Counted from the first letter of the stretch, positions 9,057 through 17,453 are shown. The stretch: DNA of 64,000 nt from Pseudoglutamicibacter cumminsii (GCF_003143995.1 NZ_QFWG01000010.1:30801-94800); one strand, 5' to 3'. Program-made: numbers and translations. Notes: generated by a model from the letters alone, not told the origin.

Positions 9057-9094
9057 GTGGCGGGGATACAGGAGAAATCCTGTATCCCCGCCAC
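9057..9094. terminator. Bidirectional terminator between adhesin and ABC exporter
   Basis: Perfect 17-bp stem (arms 9057-9073 and 9078-9094) with a GAAA tetraloop. The plus strand continues AGCGTTTT and the minus strand continues TTTTGGTTT, so it can serve both convergent genes. A second, weaker dyad (TAGCGG/CCGCTA) sits just upstream at about 9016-9043. Confidence 0.9.
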
Positions 9095-9132
9095 AGCGTT
9101 TTAACACGGTCCTACAACACCGCAACAGCGGA

Positions 9133-11046
9133 TTAGAGAGCGTTGCTTGGAGGCTGCTTGCTCGCAATAAAAGCCGGAACAACAGCAGACACAAGGCCAG
9201 CCACGACACCGAGGCCCAAACCTACCGGCACAAGCCACGGCTCAACCTGAGGCGTCCACCCCTGCGCGGCAGACACCACAACAACACCAATAACACCCGC
9301 GAGCGCACCCACTGCCCCACCGATGAAACCAATCAGCACGCCTTCGGTCACGAACCGCGCCGCAATACCCTTCCGGGTTGTTCCTAGAGCGCGGCGCAGA
9401 GCGATCTCCGGCGCACGCGACAGCACAGTCAAATACATCGACGTCGAAGCGCTCACAGCCGCAAGAATCAGCAAGGTGGCCGCCATGATGCCGACCAGCG
9501 CATCGAGATCCGTAGACACACCCATGCGGAGGTTCCGCAAATCAGCCACAGTTTGCACCCGATAGCTTCCCGGATCAGCCGCATCCAGCTGCATCGGCAC
9601 GGCCTCCGCCAGTGCGGCCGGGAAACCCTTCTCTGTGCGAATCAACAACTGAGGCTGCCCTAGATGCAGCTGTGGAGCCAAAGACAACGGGACCAACACC
9701 GCATTACTCAGCCCAGGGCGTCGTTCCCCCGTCGTGAAGGAATCAACGACGCTCAAACGATGGTCGCCCACCACAATCGAGCCGTCGGCGCCACTGCTGG
9801 GGAGGTTCAGGGCTTGCAGAGCGTCAGGCCCCACAACCGCTACCGAATTAACGGCCGGTATCCCGAAAAGATCCGCTGTCTGCTTCTTCCCTAGCGTGAG
9901 GTCTTGGGCCGCGAAAAACTCGTCATCCACCGCGATGATCTGCAGTCCCCCGCCTGAGTTCACGTCGCCGGGTTCTAAACGGTATAAGCCAGTCGACGAG
10001 GCGGGTAGCTGAATCATGCGCGTCACCCGCTGCACGTGCGGAAGCTGCTGAATCCGTTCCTGATCGCGCGTGAGGCTCTCCTCGAGTTCTTCCCGCTCGT
10101 AGTACGGGGTGGTAACCCACACTTCGTCGAACGCGGCGGCTTCGAGGCGCTCGTTGATCTGGACTGCGGCGGTCTGGCTGATCCCCACGGAAGCGATCAG
10201 CCCGCCGATGCCTAACGCGAACGCCAACACCAGGAACGCTGTGCGGATCCCGCGGAGCAAAACCTCCGTGAGAGATTCGGCGAGCACGTCAGCCACGCGG
10301 GTACGTAACGGCCCCCGCGGCGGCTTCTCAAGAGCTACGCTCGCGGCGCTCGGCACAGCAGCAGAGACGCCGGTGTCTTCCGCGATCCTGCCGTCAACGA
10401 TGCGGATCACGCGGTGGGCGCGGGCCGCAACCTCTTCGTCGTGGGTGATGACGATCAGCGTCGCGCCGTGCTCACGCGCTCGTTCAAGGTCGGCGAGCAC
10501 CGCCATCCCCGATGCGGTGTCGAGCGCACCAGTTGGCTCGTCGGCGAGCACCAGCTCGGGTTGCGATGCCAACGCGCGCGCCACAGCGAGCCGCTGCCTC
10601 TCACCGCCGGACAGCACCCCCGCTTTATACGTGGCGCGGTCGCCGATGCCGAGGCTGTTCATCGCTTCGAACGCGATCTCGGAGCGTTCCTGGAGCGGTA
10701 CAGCGTGCGGAACCATCCCGAGGGAGGCGTTCGACAACGCGTCCAGGTGCGGCAGCACGTGCGAGGCCTGGAATACGAAGCCGATACTGTCTGCCCGGAG
10801 CCTATCGCGGTCCTTCTCCGTCGCTTTGGTGAGGTCCTGACCGGCGAAGACGTACGAGCCCTTGTTCGGGGCGTCGAGCAAACCGAGCAGTTGCAGGAGC
10901 GTGCTCTTGCCCGCACCGGAGGGACCCACTATGGCGACGTATTCGCCAGCGTAAATGTCCAGGTCGACGTCGAAGACACCGGCGGTGCTGTCTGCACCGT
11001 ATTGGCGAGTTACCCCGCGCATCTCAATGAGTTTGCGGCGTTCCAT
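9133..11046 (-). CDS. MacB-like ABC exporter, fused ATPase and FtsX-type permease
   Basis: A 637-residue single-chain exporter. Residues ~5-225 are an ABC ATPase of the LolD/MacB class: Walker A GPSGAGKS, signature LSGGERQR, Walker B LVLADEPTGALD and the ITHDEEVAARAHR H-loop. Residues ~260-637 form an FtsX/MacB permease with a first membrane segment near 270-290, a large extracytoplasmic domain, and three further segments near 510-535, 560-585 and 605-625. The order ATPase then permease with four membrane passes is that of MacB. Its start overlaps the stop of the upstream adaptor gene (TGATG at 11044-11048), so the two are co-translated. Substrate unknown; envelope peptides, lipids or drugs are possible. 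Confidence 0.88.
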   Translation of the reverse strand: MERRKLIEMRGVTRQYGADSTAGVFDVDLDIYAGEYVAIVGPSGAGKSTLLQLLGLLDAPNKGSYVFAGQDLTKATEKDRDRLRADSIGFVFQASHVLPHLDALSNASLGMVPHAVPLQERSEIAFEAMNSLGIGDRATYKAGVLSGGERQRLAVARALASQPELVLADEPTGALDTASGMAVLADLERAREHGATLIVITHDEEVAARAHRVIRIVDGRIAEDTGVSAAVPSAASVALEKPPRGPLRTRVADVLAESLTEVLLRGIRTAFLVLAFALGIGGLIASVGISQTAAVQINERLEAAAFDEVWVTTPYYEREELEESLTRDQERIQQLPHVQRVTRMIQLPASSTGLYRLEPGDVNSGGGLQIIAVDDEFFAAQDLTLGKKQTADLFGIPAVNSVAVVGPDALQALNLPSSGADGSIVVGDHRLSVVDSFTTGERRPGLSNAVLVPLSLAPQLHLGQPQLLIRTEKGFPAALAEAVPMQLDAADPGSYRVQTVADLRNLRMGVSTDLDALVGIMAATLLILAAVSASTSMYLTVLSRAPEIALRRALGTTRKGIAARFVTEGVLIGFIGGAVGALAGVIGVVVVSAAQGWTPQVEPWLVPVGLGLGVVAGLVSAVVPAFIASKQPPSNAL

Positions 11047-12269
11047 CAGAGCACCACGGTGTCACCAACAGCAAGGTCATCGGATTCCACGGCCGCCCAT
11101 CCGGCGGCGGTTTTCCCCACGGTGACCTTGACTCGACGAGGCTCCTCCTTATCGTTTGAGCCCTGCTTGCTGGAACCTTGCCCGGTTGTGCCGCGCGACC
11201 CCGGTGCCGCGACGAGCACATAGTCGCCGTCAGCATCGTGCCGCAGAGCGGTCACTGGTACGGCTTTCTGTGGTTTAGCTTTCGTGGTGAGCTCTACACG
11301 AACCTGAGTTCCCGTCTGGACTTTCTCAAACGCCTCGTCCTTGGTTGCAAAGCTCACTTGGTGGCCGGGCGCGCGGCTGTCCGTGCCGCCTTCGAATTCG
11401 CCGACGTTCTCAACGGTTCCTGCGAACGTGGCAGCACCGGCGATGATCCGAACTTCTGTACCTTTCTTCAACTGCTGGGCATCAGCCACGTTTACGTAGG
11501 CTTTGATGGTGCGACTACCCACGCGAATTTTGGCGAACGGTTGCTCAGGCCCCAAGGTGGATGATACGCCGGCAACGCTCAGCACAGTCCCGCTCTTGCC
11601 ACCGATGGAGGCGAAAGCCGCCACTGGAATGTAAGGCTGGGTCTGCGGCGCGGCTGGCTGGTCGCTTCCGTCTTCCTCGGTAGCGGACTCGTCCGAGGGC
11701 CCGCTCGGTGAGGAGTCGGTCTCGCGCTGCGGCAGGGCGTAGCCGGCTTCCCGGAACAGTGCCGCTACGGCGTTGATCGTGGTTGCATCGACAACACCGG
11801 ACGCTGGAACGTTGTAGCCGGTCGTTTCTAGCGCTTTCTGGAAGGCAATGACGTCGTCGCCTTTATCGCCAGCGGCGAGGTCGCGGTAGAGGGGAAGTTG
11901 CCCCGACACGGCGAACACTGGCGTGCCCGCTACTGAGCCCAGCAGTTGGCCGGGGACAACGTCCTTACCTTTCTTCAGCGCCTGTTTGGTGACGGTGGGG
12001 GTTTCCGGCAGGACGGTCGGCAGAACATCCCGTGTTTTGCCCTCCCCTACGGCTCCCAGAATGACTGTGTCAGGGACGATGGGACGCTCTTCGACCACTG
12101 CGGTGGCTTGAACTTTCTCGTCCGTGACCGTGGCAACCGAGCTTTTCGGTGCCGTCAAGGTGCCGATGAAGAAAGCGGCGACCACTGCTCCGATCACTAC
12201 GACAGTGATGACGAGGGTCCGCACGGGGAATGCGACCCGCGAAAGATGTGGTGCGCCCGCTTTCTTCAT
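11046..12269 (-). CDS. Membrane-anchored transporter adaptor with peptidoglycan-binding domain
   Basis: A 407-residue protein with one N-terminal membrane anchor (TLVITVVVIGAVVAAFFIGTL, about residues 14-34) and an extracytoplasmic body. Residues ~130-180 match a PG_binding_1 domain (GDKGDDVIAFQKALETTGY.. VVDATTINAVAALF). Flanking halves resemble the lipoyl/beta-barrel parts of HlyD/MacA-type adaptors, including VRVELTTKAKPQKAVPVTAL and a final SDDLAVGDTVVL. Gram-positive MacB-like exporters often come with such adaptors, here apparently tethered to the wall. ATG at 12269 has AAGG upstream. It overlaps the exporter gene by one base. Family assignment is by architecture; the substrate is unknown. 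Confidence 0.82.
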   Translation of the reverse strand: MKKAGAPHLSRVAFPVRTLVITVVVIGAVVAAFFIGTLTAPKSSVATVTDEKVQATAVVEERPIVPDTVILGAVGEGKTRDVLPTVLPETPTVTKQALKKGKDVVPGQLLGSVAGTPVFAVSGQLPLYRDLAAGDKGDDVIAFQKALETTGYNVPASGVVDATTINAVAALFREAGYALPQRETDSSPSGPSDESATEEDGSDQPAAPQTQPYIPVAAFASIGGKSGTVLSVAGVSSTLGPEQPFAKIRVGSRTIKAYVNVADAQQLKKGTEVRIIAGAATFAGTVENVGEFEGGTDSRAPGHQVSFATKDEAFEKVQTGTQVRVELTTKAKPQKAVPVTALRHDADGDYVLVAAPGSRGTTGQGSSKQGSNDKEEPRRVKVTVGKTAAGWAAVESDDLAVGDTVVL

Positions 12270-12299
12270 GCGTTAACACCTTTCTACTGAGGGACCTAA

Positions 12300-13178
12300 T
12301 TATCCGTTCTGTGCAATGTATTCACGGGCTGCGGACAAGACGCGGTCCTTATCTTCTTTAGCTGGTTTAAGTTCAGCCTCATGCTTATCGATGAGTGGCT
12401 GTTGATAGGAAGCAACCAGGTCGCCGAGGCGTTGGCTTGTTGACGTTTGGTTGTTGCAACGGGCTTCAATGCTGGCGAGTCGGATGCCTTCTTGTGTTGT
12501 CTGCGACCCTTTGGACTCGAGAAGCTCCGTGGACTCATCCGAGGCCCACGTGTCCTTGCTCTTCGGGGCTGTAAGCCCAGCCTCGGTGAGGCACTGAGCC
12601 CATTCTTTATGGACTCGCTCCCATTCTTCGTCCTTCGCGGCAGCGTTGAGAGCCTGCGTGCTCAGCTCGTCAGCCCTATCAGAGGATGCTACGTTGTAAT
12701 CCCTGAGGACTTCGGTATCCGGGTCTGTCTCGAACCGCGTCTGGCATTCTTCATACCCCGTTGTCCAGGCTTCGCCACCTGCGGCTTCTTCCTGTTCCTC
12801 CAGCGCGGTTACACTGCTAGGTTTTGTCCCCCAGCCGTAGTCAGCCGCGAGTTGCTCATCCCAAATACCGAACGTGCGGTCATCAAGAACCGCATCTTCA
12901 GGCCCGGTAGCCGTGTACGTGAGGCCCTTCTCAGCCATGCACTTAGACGTGTAGACCCTTTTGGCTTGATCCATCAACGCTTGATCGGCGGGGTCATCAA
13001 CTACCAGATAGGCCGATAACGGGGTCAGGATTTGTGCGCTCTCGCGGTCAAGCTTAGCCCGCGCGCTGGTGTCTCGCCCCTCACTACTGGCATTCGATCC
13101 GCTACACGCCGCAAGTGAAACCCCGAGAAAAGCAGCGGCGAAACCGGCCAGAGCCCTTTTTCCATGTTTCATAGTCAC
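12300..13178 (-). CDS. Predicted lipoprotein of unknown function
   Basis: A 292-residue protein with a lipoprotein signal: KHGKRALAGFAAAFLGVSLAACS, lipobox LAAC near residue 25. The mature part is acidic and helical, with repeated Cys-containing segments (SKCMAEKG, EECQTRFE, AQCLTEAG, ARCNNQTS), suggesting disulfides. No enzymatic motif was recognised. The listed start is GTG; ATG six bases downstream is equally plausible. It lies 30 nt upstream of the adaptor-exporter pair on the same strand and may belong to that operon as an accessory envelope component. Confidence 0.75.
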   Translation of the reverse strand: MTMKHGKRALAGFAAAFLGVSLAACSGSNASSEGRDTSARAKLDRESAQILTPLSAYLVVDDPADQALMDQAKRVYTSKCMAEKGLTYTATGPEDAVLDDRTFGIWDEQLAADYGWGTKPSSVTALEEQEEAAGGEAWTTGYEECQTRFETDPDTEVLRDYNVASSDRADELSTQALNAAAKDEEWERVHKEWAQCLTEAGLTAPKSKDTWASDESTELLESKGSQTTQEGIRLASIEARCNNQTSTSQRLGDLVASYQQPLIDKHEAELKPAKEDKDRVLSAAREYIAQNG

Positions 13179-13187
13179 ATGTCCGCC

Positions 13188-13532
13188 TTATCGAACAGCT
13201 GAGATCCGGTCACTCCAGGTTTCACCTAGGTGCAGGTTGGTGCGAAGTGAACGCAGGTCACTGTAATCGTGTCTGAGCGGAGCGGTTCGCCCATAACAGC
13301 CAGCGTTTTCGCACATCTGACGCGACTTGCCCTTCTTGATCGAGCTCGCGCGGTCGTTAGCCCACTTAGGAAGATTTCCAGAGTTCCAGGTTCCCATTTC
13401 ACCGGAATAGTTGATGTGGTCATACAAAACAGCGGCATGCGAAGCCTGCATGCTCGATCCCAGCGCGACCAGGCTCAAGGCACCAGCAGCGAGTCCTCGC
13501 TTGAAGAACTTCGATGAAACTTTTTTAGACAT
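13188..13532 (-). CDS. Small secreted protein, peptidase inhibitor family I36-like (crystallin-like fold)
   Basis: A 114-residue secreted protein. Residues 1-33 are a signal peptide (basic KKVSSKFFKRG, hydrophobic AAGALSLVALGSSM, cleavage near ASHA-A). The mature ~80 residues have the aromatic/Gly pattern of I36 inhibitors and beta/gamma-crystallin-like domains (VLYDHINYSGEMGTW, NDRASSIKK) and two cysteines. Streptomyces metalloprotease inhibitor SMI is the model family. ATG at 13532 has AGGGGGATAAGT upstream. The gene sits in an AT-richer pocket than its neighbours. The inhibitor role is inferred from weak similarity. Confidence 0.65.
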   Translation of the reverse strand: MSKKVSSKFFKRGLAAGALSLVALGSSMQASHAAVLYDHINYSGEMGTWNSGNLPKWANDRASSIKKGKSRQMCENAGCYGRTAPLRHDYSDLRSLRTNLHLGETWSDRISAVR

Positions 13533-13739
13533 ACTTATCCCCCTTTTGGAGAAATAAAGCTATTAGAAATCACCTCGTATATTTATGGAAACATCCACGA
13601 GATGAGATAACAGTAGGATGAGGTTCTCTGTGAGTCAAGTAACAAATGTAAGTTTTTTGAGACGATTTCCTGAGGTTACCCAACCGGGCTTTTCGATACG
13701 CTCTGCATCGGCCTAGGCCGGGGCATATTTCATCCGAAA

Positions 13740-13770
13740 GGTGGGTTCGGAACCGTGTTCCGAACCCACC
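13740..13770 (-). terminator. Terminator downstream of the DUF3040 gene
   Basis: Perfect 13-bp stem (arms 13740-13752 and 13758-13770) with a 5-nt loop. On the minus strand it is followed by TTTCGG. It lies 50 nt after the DUF3040 stop, separating it from the I36-like gene. Confidence 0.75.
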
Positions 13771-13820
13771 TTGCAAGCTCTGACTAGGGGCCTACACCCC
13801 GTTCTTTGGACTGAGGGAAA

Positions 13821-14222
13821 CTATCCCTGGTTGTGGCGGTTATCCCATTCTTTTTCGAGCCGCGCCATGAAACTATCGCCGCGGCGAGCATTCGAACTAT
13901 TCGAGCTCGTCGTAGTAACAACCTGCTCGGTCTTCCTCATAGCGAGGGCGGCACCCACAACCATGATCCCGAACCCGACAATACCCAAGATGACCGTCGC
14001 GATCAGTCCAGCGCTAATCGCGATACCCGAAAGGAGAACACCCAAGCCAGCGAACGCGATCAACGCACCCAACGCAATATTGCGGGTGCTCAGCTTGTTC
14101 TGCGGCGTCTGCTCAACGCGACGCATCGTGCTCGAAAACTGTGGATCTGCGTGGAGTTGCTTCTCCATCTCAGCGAGCATACGGCGCTCACTCTCAGATA
14201 AACCCACGGCCTCCCCCTTCAT
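13821..14222 (-). CDS. DUF3040 family membrane protein
   Basis: A 133-residue protein typical of actinobacteria. It starts with the DUF3040 signature LSESERRMLAEMEKQLHADPQF (about residues 8-29) and then has two adjacent membrane segments (NIALGALIAFAGLGVLLSGIA and GLIATVILGIVGFGIMVVGAALA, about residues 48-95), ending in a Ser/Arg-rich cytoplasmic tail. The function of the family is not known. An alternative GTG start six codons downstream would begin VGLSESE and fits the usual N-terminus of the family, but its GGGGGAGG would be very close. It is 105 nt downstream of dinB on the same strand. Confidence 0.85.
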   Translation of the reverse strand: MKGEAVGLSESERRMLAEMEKQLHADPQFSSTMRRVEQTPQNKLSTRNIALGALIAFAGLGVLLSGIAISAGLIATVILGIVGFGIMVVGAALAMRKTEQVVTTTSSNSSNARRGDSFMARLEKEWDNRHNQG

Positions 14223-14327
14223 CGGACCATTCCTGAACTCCTATTGTACTCAGGCGGGCCCACACAGTTCGAGCCGGTTCCTCAAACACCGAAACGCTTT
14301 ACCCCGCGTTCACCGAGCGGTCGCTTC

Positions 14328-15629
14328 TCACCGAGGCCCCGCATCGTCCTTCTTGACTGGCCCCTTCAAGAACGATGCGGGCCGCACGCTGTCCTTGAAC
14401 CGTGCGTTGATTGCGTCCATCATCTTCTCCGCGCCCGCCGTCTTCTCTGTGCCCGTCTTCTTCGTGCTCGTTTTCTTCCCTGACTCAGGGCTTTCATCAC
14501 GCTTGGTCGACGCACTGCTCTCGGCCACGGCTTGATCCCAGTCGAACATGAGCTGCTCGCCTTCGCGCGCGGACGCGAACTCGCCCGCCCTCACGCCGAT
14601 CAGCCGGACAGGCTTTAACGGACGCGGCAACGCGGACAGCAGCGACAACGCGACCTCACTCATAACAGCAGAGGAATCCGTTGGGTCGCTTAGGCGGCGT
14701 TGCCGGGAAATCGTCGTGAAGTCATCCCACCGGACCTTCAAACCCACAACATAAAAACGATGTCCGGCCGCCCGTACACGCTCCGCAACCTTAAACGACA
14801 ACTCCTTGACCCACCTGCGCAACACCGCCTCATCAGTGACATCGGCATCGAACGTGTGCTCATGCGAAACCGACTTCTCCACACGCTCCGTCACCACCGG
14901 CCGCGGATCAATCCCCCGAGCAAGCTTGATGAGCTCCGGCCCGTGCTTACCCAGAAGCCGTTGCATACGGCGCGGATCAGCCTGCGCAACATCGCCCGCC
15001 GTCATGAGCCCCTGCGAATGCAGCTTTAGCTCAGTAGCCTTCCCCACGCCAAACAGCTCACCCACCGGAAGCTCACGCATGAAATCATCAACAGCGCCCG
15101 GGGTGATCGCGTACACGCCGTCAGGTTTCGCTTTATCGCTGGCCATCTTTGCCAAAAACTTATTCGGCGCAAGCCCCACCGACGCCGGCAACCCCACCGC
15201 CTGCTTGATGCGCTGACGCACCACCTCAGCGCAATGAAACGGGCTCGAGTAGTGACGCATAACTCCGGTGATGTCCATGAACGCTTCATCCACGCTCACC
15301 TGCTCAACCAGCGGAGTCACATCCCTCAGCACCTCCATGACCCGCGCCGAAGCCTTGCCATAGGTCGAGCGCGTGGGCGGAACAATCAACGCGTGAGGCG
15401 CCATGTTCTTAGCCTGAGCCACCGGCTGGCCCGAATGAACCCCGTACGCACGCACATCATATGAAGCCGACAACACCACGGCCCGCGGGCTATCCTGCGA
15501 AACGATGATCGGGCGGTTCTGCAGGCGCGGATCAAGAATCCGCTCAACCGACACGAAGAACGCGTCGACGTCCACATGGGCGATCACGCGCTCGGGCTTC
15601 TGCCTGGACTCACTCATCCCAGCGTCCAC
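14328..15629 (-). CDS. dinB: DNA polymerase IV (Y family)
   Basis: Translesion polymerase. The 433-residue protein has the Y-family palm and fingers: HVDVDAFFVSVE (metal-binding Asp, about residues 18-29), ASYDVRAYGVHSGQPVAQA, QVSVDEAFMDITG (catalytic Asp-Glu), KFLAKMASDKAKPDG, the helix-hairpin-helix region VGELFGVGKATELKLHSQG, and a C-terminal little-finger domain. A Ser/Lys/Thr-rich linker (about residues 370-405) replaces the usual short C-terminus. ATG four codons downstream (MSESRQ) is a likelier start. It is divergent from the polyprenyl synthase gene. I saw no obvious LexA box upstream. Confidence 0.93.
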   Translation of the reverse strand: MDAGMSESRQKPERVIAHVDVDAFFVSVERILDPRLQNRPIIVSQDSPRAVVLSASYDVRAYGVHSGQPVAQAKNMAPHALIVPPTRSTYGKASARVMEVLRDVTPLVEQVSVDEAFMDITGVMRHYSSPFHCAEVVRQRIKQAVGLPASVGLAPNKFLAKMASDKAKPDGVYAITPGAVDDFMRELPVGELFGVGKATELKLHSQGLMTAGDVAQADPRRMQRLLGKHGPELIKLARGIDPRPVVTERVEKSVSHEHTFDADVTDEAVLRRWVKELSFKVAERVRAAGHRFYVVGLKVRWDDFTTISRQRRLSDPTDSSAVMSEVALSLLSALPRPLKPVRLIGVRAGEFASAREGEQLMFDWDQAVAESSASTKRDESPESGKKTSTKKTGTEKTAGAEKMMDAINARFKDSVRPASFLKGPVKKDDAGPR

Positions 15630-15744
15630 CTCCGTTCAACGCATCACGCTGTGCACCGCTACCTTTATGCCCCATTGGCAGCCATCCCCACCATCGGGGG
15701 CGACGCCACGGATAGACGGCAACGCCACAGATAGAATAGGGGCC
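15630..15744. promoter_or_regulatory. Divergent promoter region dinB / polyprenyl synthase
   Basis: 115 nt that must contain both start regions. It carries a short direct repeat, GGCAACGCCACRGATAGA-like units near 15702-15735 (CGCCACGGATAGA and CGCCACAGATAGA). No firm -35/-10 pair was assigned. Confidence 0.45.
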
Positions 15745-16860
15745 ATGACCGATTCTACGAAGGCACCCCTGGCACACATCAGCCCAGACACCTCGCCCGA
15801 GCACATCAGCTCCCTCTTCCGCGAAGCCATCGAAGAACACGTCAAAACATTCATGGACCAGCAGCGGCACGACCTCAGCCGCGTCAGCCACCGCACCAAC
15901 GCCCTGGTCGACGCGATCAGCTCGCTCAGCTCGGGCGGAAAGCGGCTCCGGCCGATCTTCGCCCTCTGGGGAGCGCTCGCTGCCGGCGGCGACGCCAACG
16001 ACGAGCGCCTCCTGACGCTTGGAACCGCGCTCGAACTCTTCCAGGCGGCCGCGCTCATCCACGACGACATCATCGACCACTCAGACACCCGCCGCGGCCA
16101 ACCCGCAGTACACCGCAAACTCGAAGCCCTCCACCGCGAAAACGAGTGGAACCGGTCCGCATCCGAATTCGGTATCGCGGGCGCAATCCTCGCGGGCGAC
16201 ATCGCCCTGGCCTTGAGCGAAACACTCTTCAACCAGGCCAACGCCGGCGCGAAGGCGCGCGAACTCTTCGACGAAATGCGCACCCAGGTCATGGCCGGCC
16301 AATACCTCGACGTGCTGGCCGAACAAACCGGATCCCAGCTGACCCCCAACGAAGCCGCGGAAAATGCCTGGACCATCGTGACCTACAAGGCCGCCCGCTA
16401 CTCCGCGGAAAAACCGACCCTGCTCGGAGCCGCACTTGCCGGCGCGGATCAGGAACTACTGGACGGACTGTCTGCGTTCTCGCTTCCTGCGGGGCAAGCG
16501 TTCCAGCTGCGCGACGACGAACTCGGCGTATTCGGCGACCCCGCCCAAACCGGTAAGCCAGCGGGCGACGACATCCGTGAAGGCAAACGCACCCTGCTCA
16601 TCGCGCTAACCCGCCAACGGATCAGCGAAGAGCAGCAAGCGTGGCTCGAATCCGTGCTCGGACGCGAAGACCTCGATGACTCCACGATCGAAGAAGTCCG
16701 CGAACTCATCCGAAACTCAGGAGCGGCAGAAGATCACGCCCGCCAGATCGATGCGCTCTACGACGAAGCCATGACCGCACTCGATGCCCTCGACATCCCC
16801 GAGCAAGCCCGCGAAGGACTCCGCTCAGTTGCGGCGGCGGCTGTGCGCCGGCACGCGTAG
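15745..16860 (+). CDS. Polyprenyl diphosphate synthase (IdsA-like geranylgeranyl/polyprenyl synthase)
   Basis: Trans-isoprenyl diphosphate synthase that chain-elongates allylic diphosphates with IPP. The 371-residue protein shows SGGKRLRPIFALW (residues ~59-72), the first Asp-rich motif DDIID at 107-111 followed by DTRRGQPAVHR, and the second motif LRDDELGVFGD with the aspartates at 257-258 plus GDDIREGKRT. The ATG at 15745 was chosen over upstream in-frame starts because those overlap dinB antisense; AGGGGCC lies just before it. Product length (GGPP or longer menaquinone chain) cannot be decided. The last codons lie in a 24-bp exact tandem duplication. Confidence 0.92.
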   Translation: MTDSTKAPLAHISPDTSPEHISSLFREAIEEHVKTFMDQQRHDLSRVSHRTNALVDAISSLSSGGKRLRPIFALWGALAAGGDANDERLLTLGTALELFQAAALIHDDIIDHSDTRRGQPAVHRKLEALHRENEWNRSASEFGIAGAILAGDIALALSETLFNQANAGAKARELFDEMRTQVMAGQYLDVLAEQTGSQLTPNEAAENAWTIVTYKAARYSAEKPTLLGAALAGADQELLDGLSAFSLPAGQAFQLRDDELGVFGDPAQTGKPAGDDIREGKRTLLIALTRQRISEEQQAWLESVLGREDLDDSTIEEVRELIRNSGAAEDHARQIDALYDEAMTALDALDIPEQAREGLRSVAAAAVRRHA

Positions 16861-16884
16861 GCGGCTGTGCGCCGGCACGCGTAG
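16837..16884 (+). repeat. 24-bp exact tandem duplication spanning a stop codon
   Basis: The 24 bases at 16837-16860, ending with the stop of the polyprenyl synthase gene, are repeated without change at 16861-16884. The second copy is after the stop and does not change the protein. Confidence 0.95.
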
Positions 16885-16893
16885 GCGGCGCGA

Positions 16894-17340
16894 CTACCAG
16901 GCTAGGGCCGATGCTCGGCGACGCACCTCAGTCTTGCGGCCCGCTTCCAGCGCATCCATCGGGCTGCCCGGGAGAGTCTCGTCCTCAGTGAAGAGCCACG
17001 CGATGAGCTCTTCATCGCTATAACCGGCGTCAGTGAGCACCTGGATGGTGCCCTTGAGCGAATCCAACGGTTCGCCATCTCGGAAGAAACGAGCCGGAAT
17101 CTTCTTAACACCGCGCTCCCCGATCGGAACCGCGACGATCGCGCGAACATCAAGCAAGCGGCGTAGCTCGCGCACATCCAAGCCAGTGGATTCAACAATG
17201 TCTGGAACGGTCGTCCACTCGCCTACGAGCGTTTCAAGATCCTGTCCGCCGTTCGGCGCCTCATGATTCTGTACTGAATTCTGCACACCACCACTGTGAC
17301 ACACAGAGCGCCTAGATCCCACACTCGAGAAGCTCAACAT
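16894..17340 (-). CDS. Rv2175c-family DNA-binding protein
   Basis: Small winged helix-turn-helix protein. Residues ~38-95 match the Rv2175c fold (WTTVPDIVESTGLDVRELRRLL..IGERGVKKIPARFF) and residues ~95-130 its C-terminal part (GTIQVLTDAGYSDEELIAWLFTEDETLPGSPMDALEAG). In M. tuberculosis Rv2175c is a DNA-binding substrate of a Ser/Thr kinase next to a polyprenyl synthase gene; the same neighbourhood is kept here, with convergent genes. The N-terminal ~18 residues are not conserved, and GTG at 17286 (VQNSVQNHE) is a probable true start. That segment contains one copy of the 13-base word found three times in the window. Confidence 0.85.
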   Translation of the reverse strand: MLSFSSVGSRRSVCHSGGVQNSVQNHEAPNGGQDLETLVGEWTTVPDIVESTGLDVRELRRLLDVRAIVAVPIGERGVKKIPARFFRDGEPLDSLKGTIQVLTDAGYSDEELIAWLFTEDETLPGSPMDALEAGRKTEVRRRASALAW

Positions 17341-17372
17341 TCACAGAAGTCACATCTTTCACATGTATCACA
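17341..17372 (+). promoter_or_regulatory. Four 9-bp-spaced TCACA boxes, MtrA-type operator candidate
   Basis: TCACA occurs at 17341, 17350, 17359 and 17368, exactly 9 bp apart, upstream of the promoter of the LysM/transglycosylase gene. MtrA sites described in mycobacteria are direct repeats of a GTCACAgcg-like 9-mer, and MtrA controls wall hydrolase genes there. The spacing and target gene fit; binding is inferred. Confidence 0.65.
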
Positions 17373-17394
17373 TACGCACCATTCTTCACTTGGG

Positions 17395-17424
17395 TTTACA
17401 TCCAGAACTTTCTTCTTGTATATT
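17395..17424 (+). promoter_or_regulatory. Candidate promoter of the LysM/transglycosylase gene
   Basis: TTTACA at 17395-17400, an 18-bp spacer and TATATT at 17419-17424 make a good SigA-like promoter. Transcription would begin near 17431 and give a ~158-nt leader. Confidence 0.55.
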
Positions 17425-17437
17425 CACAGATGTCACA
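17424..17437 (+). promoter_or_regulatory. Second MtrA-type TCACA pair overlapping the transcription start
   Basis: TCACA at 17424 and 17433 (9 bp apart). The surrounding 19 bases (17422-17440) repeat 17339-17357 with two mismatches. The pair overlaps the predicted -10 and start site, a position suited to repression, whereas the four-box array lies upstream of the promoter. Confidence 0.5.
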
Positions 17438-17453
17438 TTTGCATCACGGTGTT

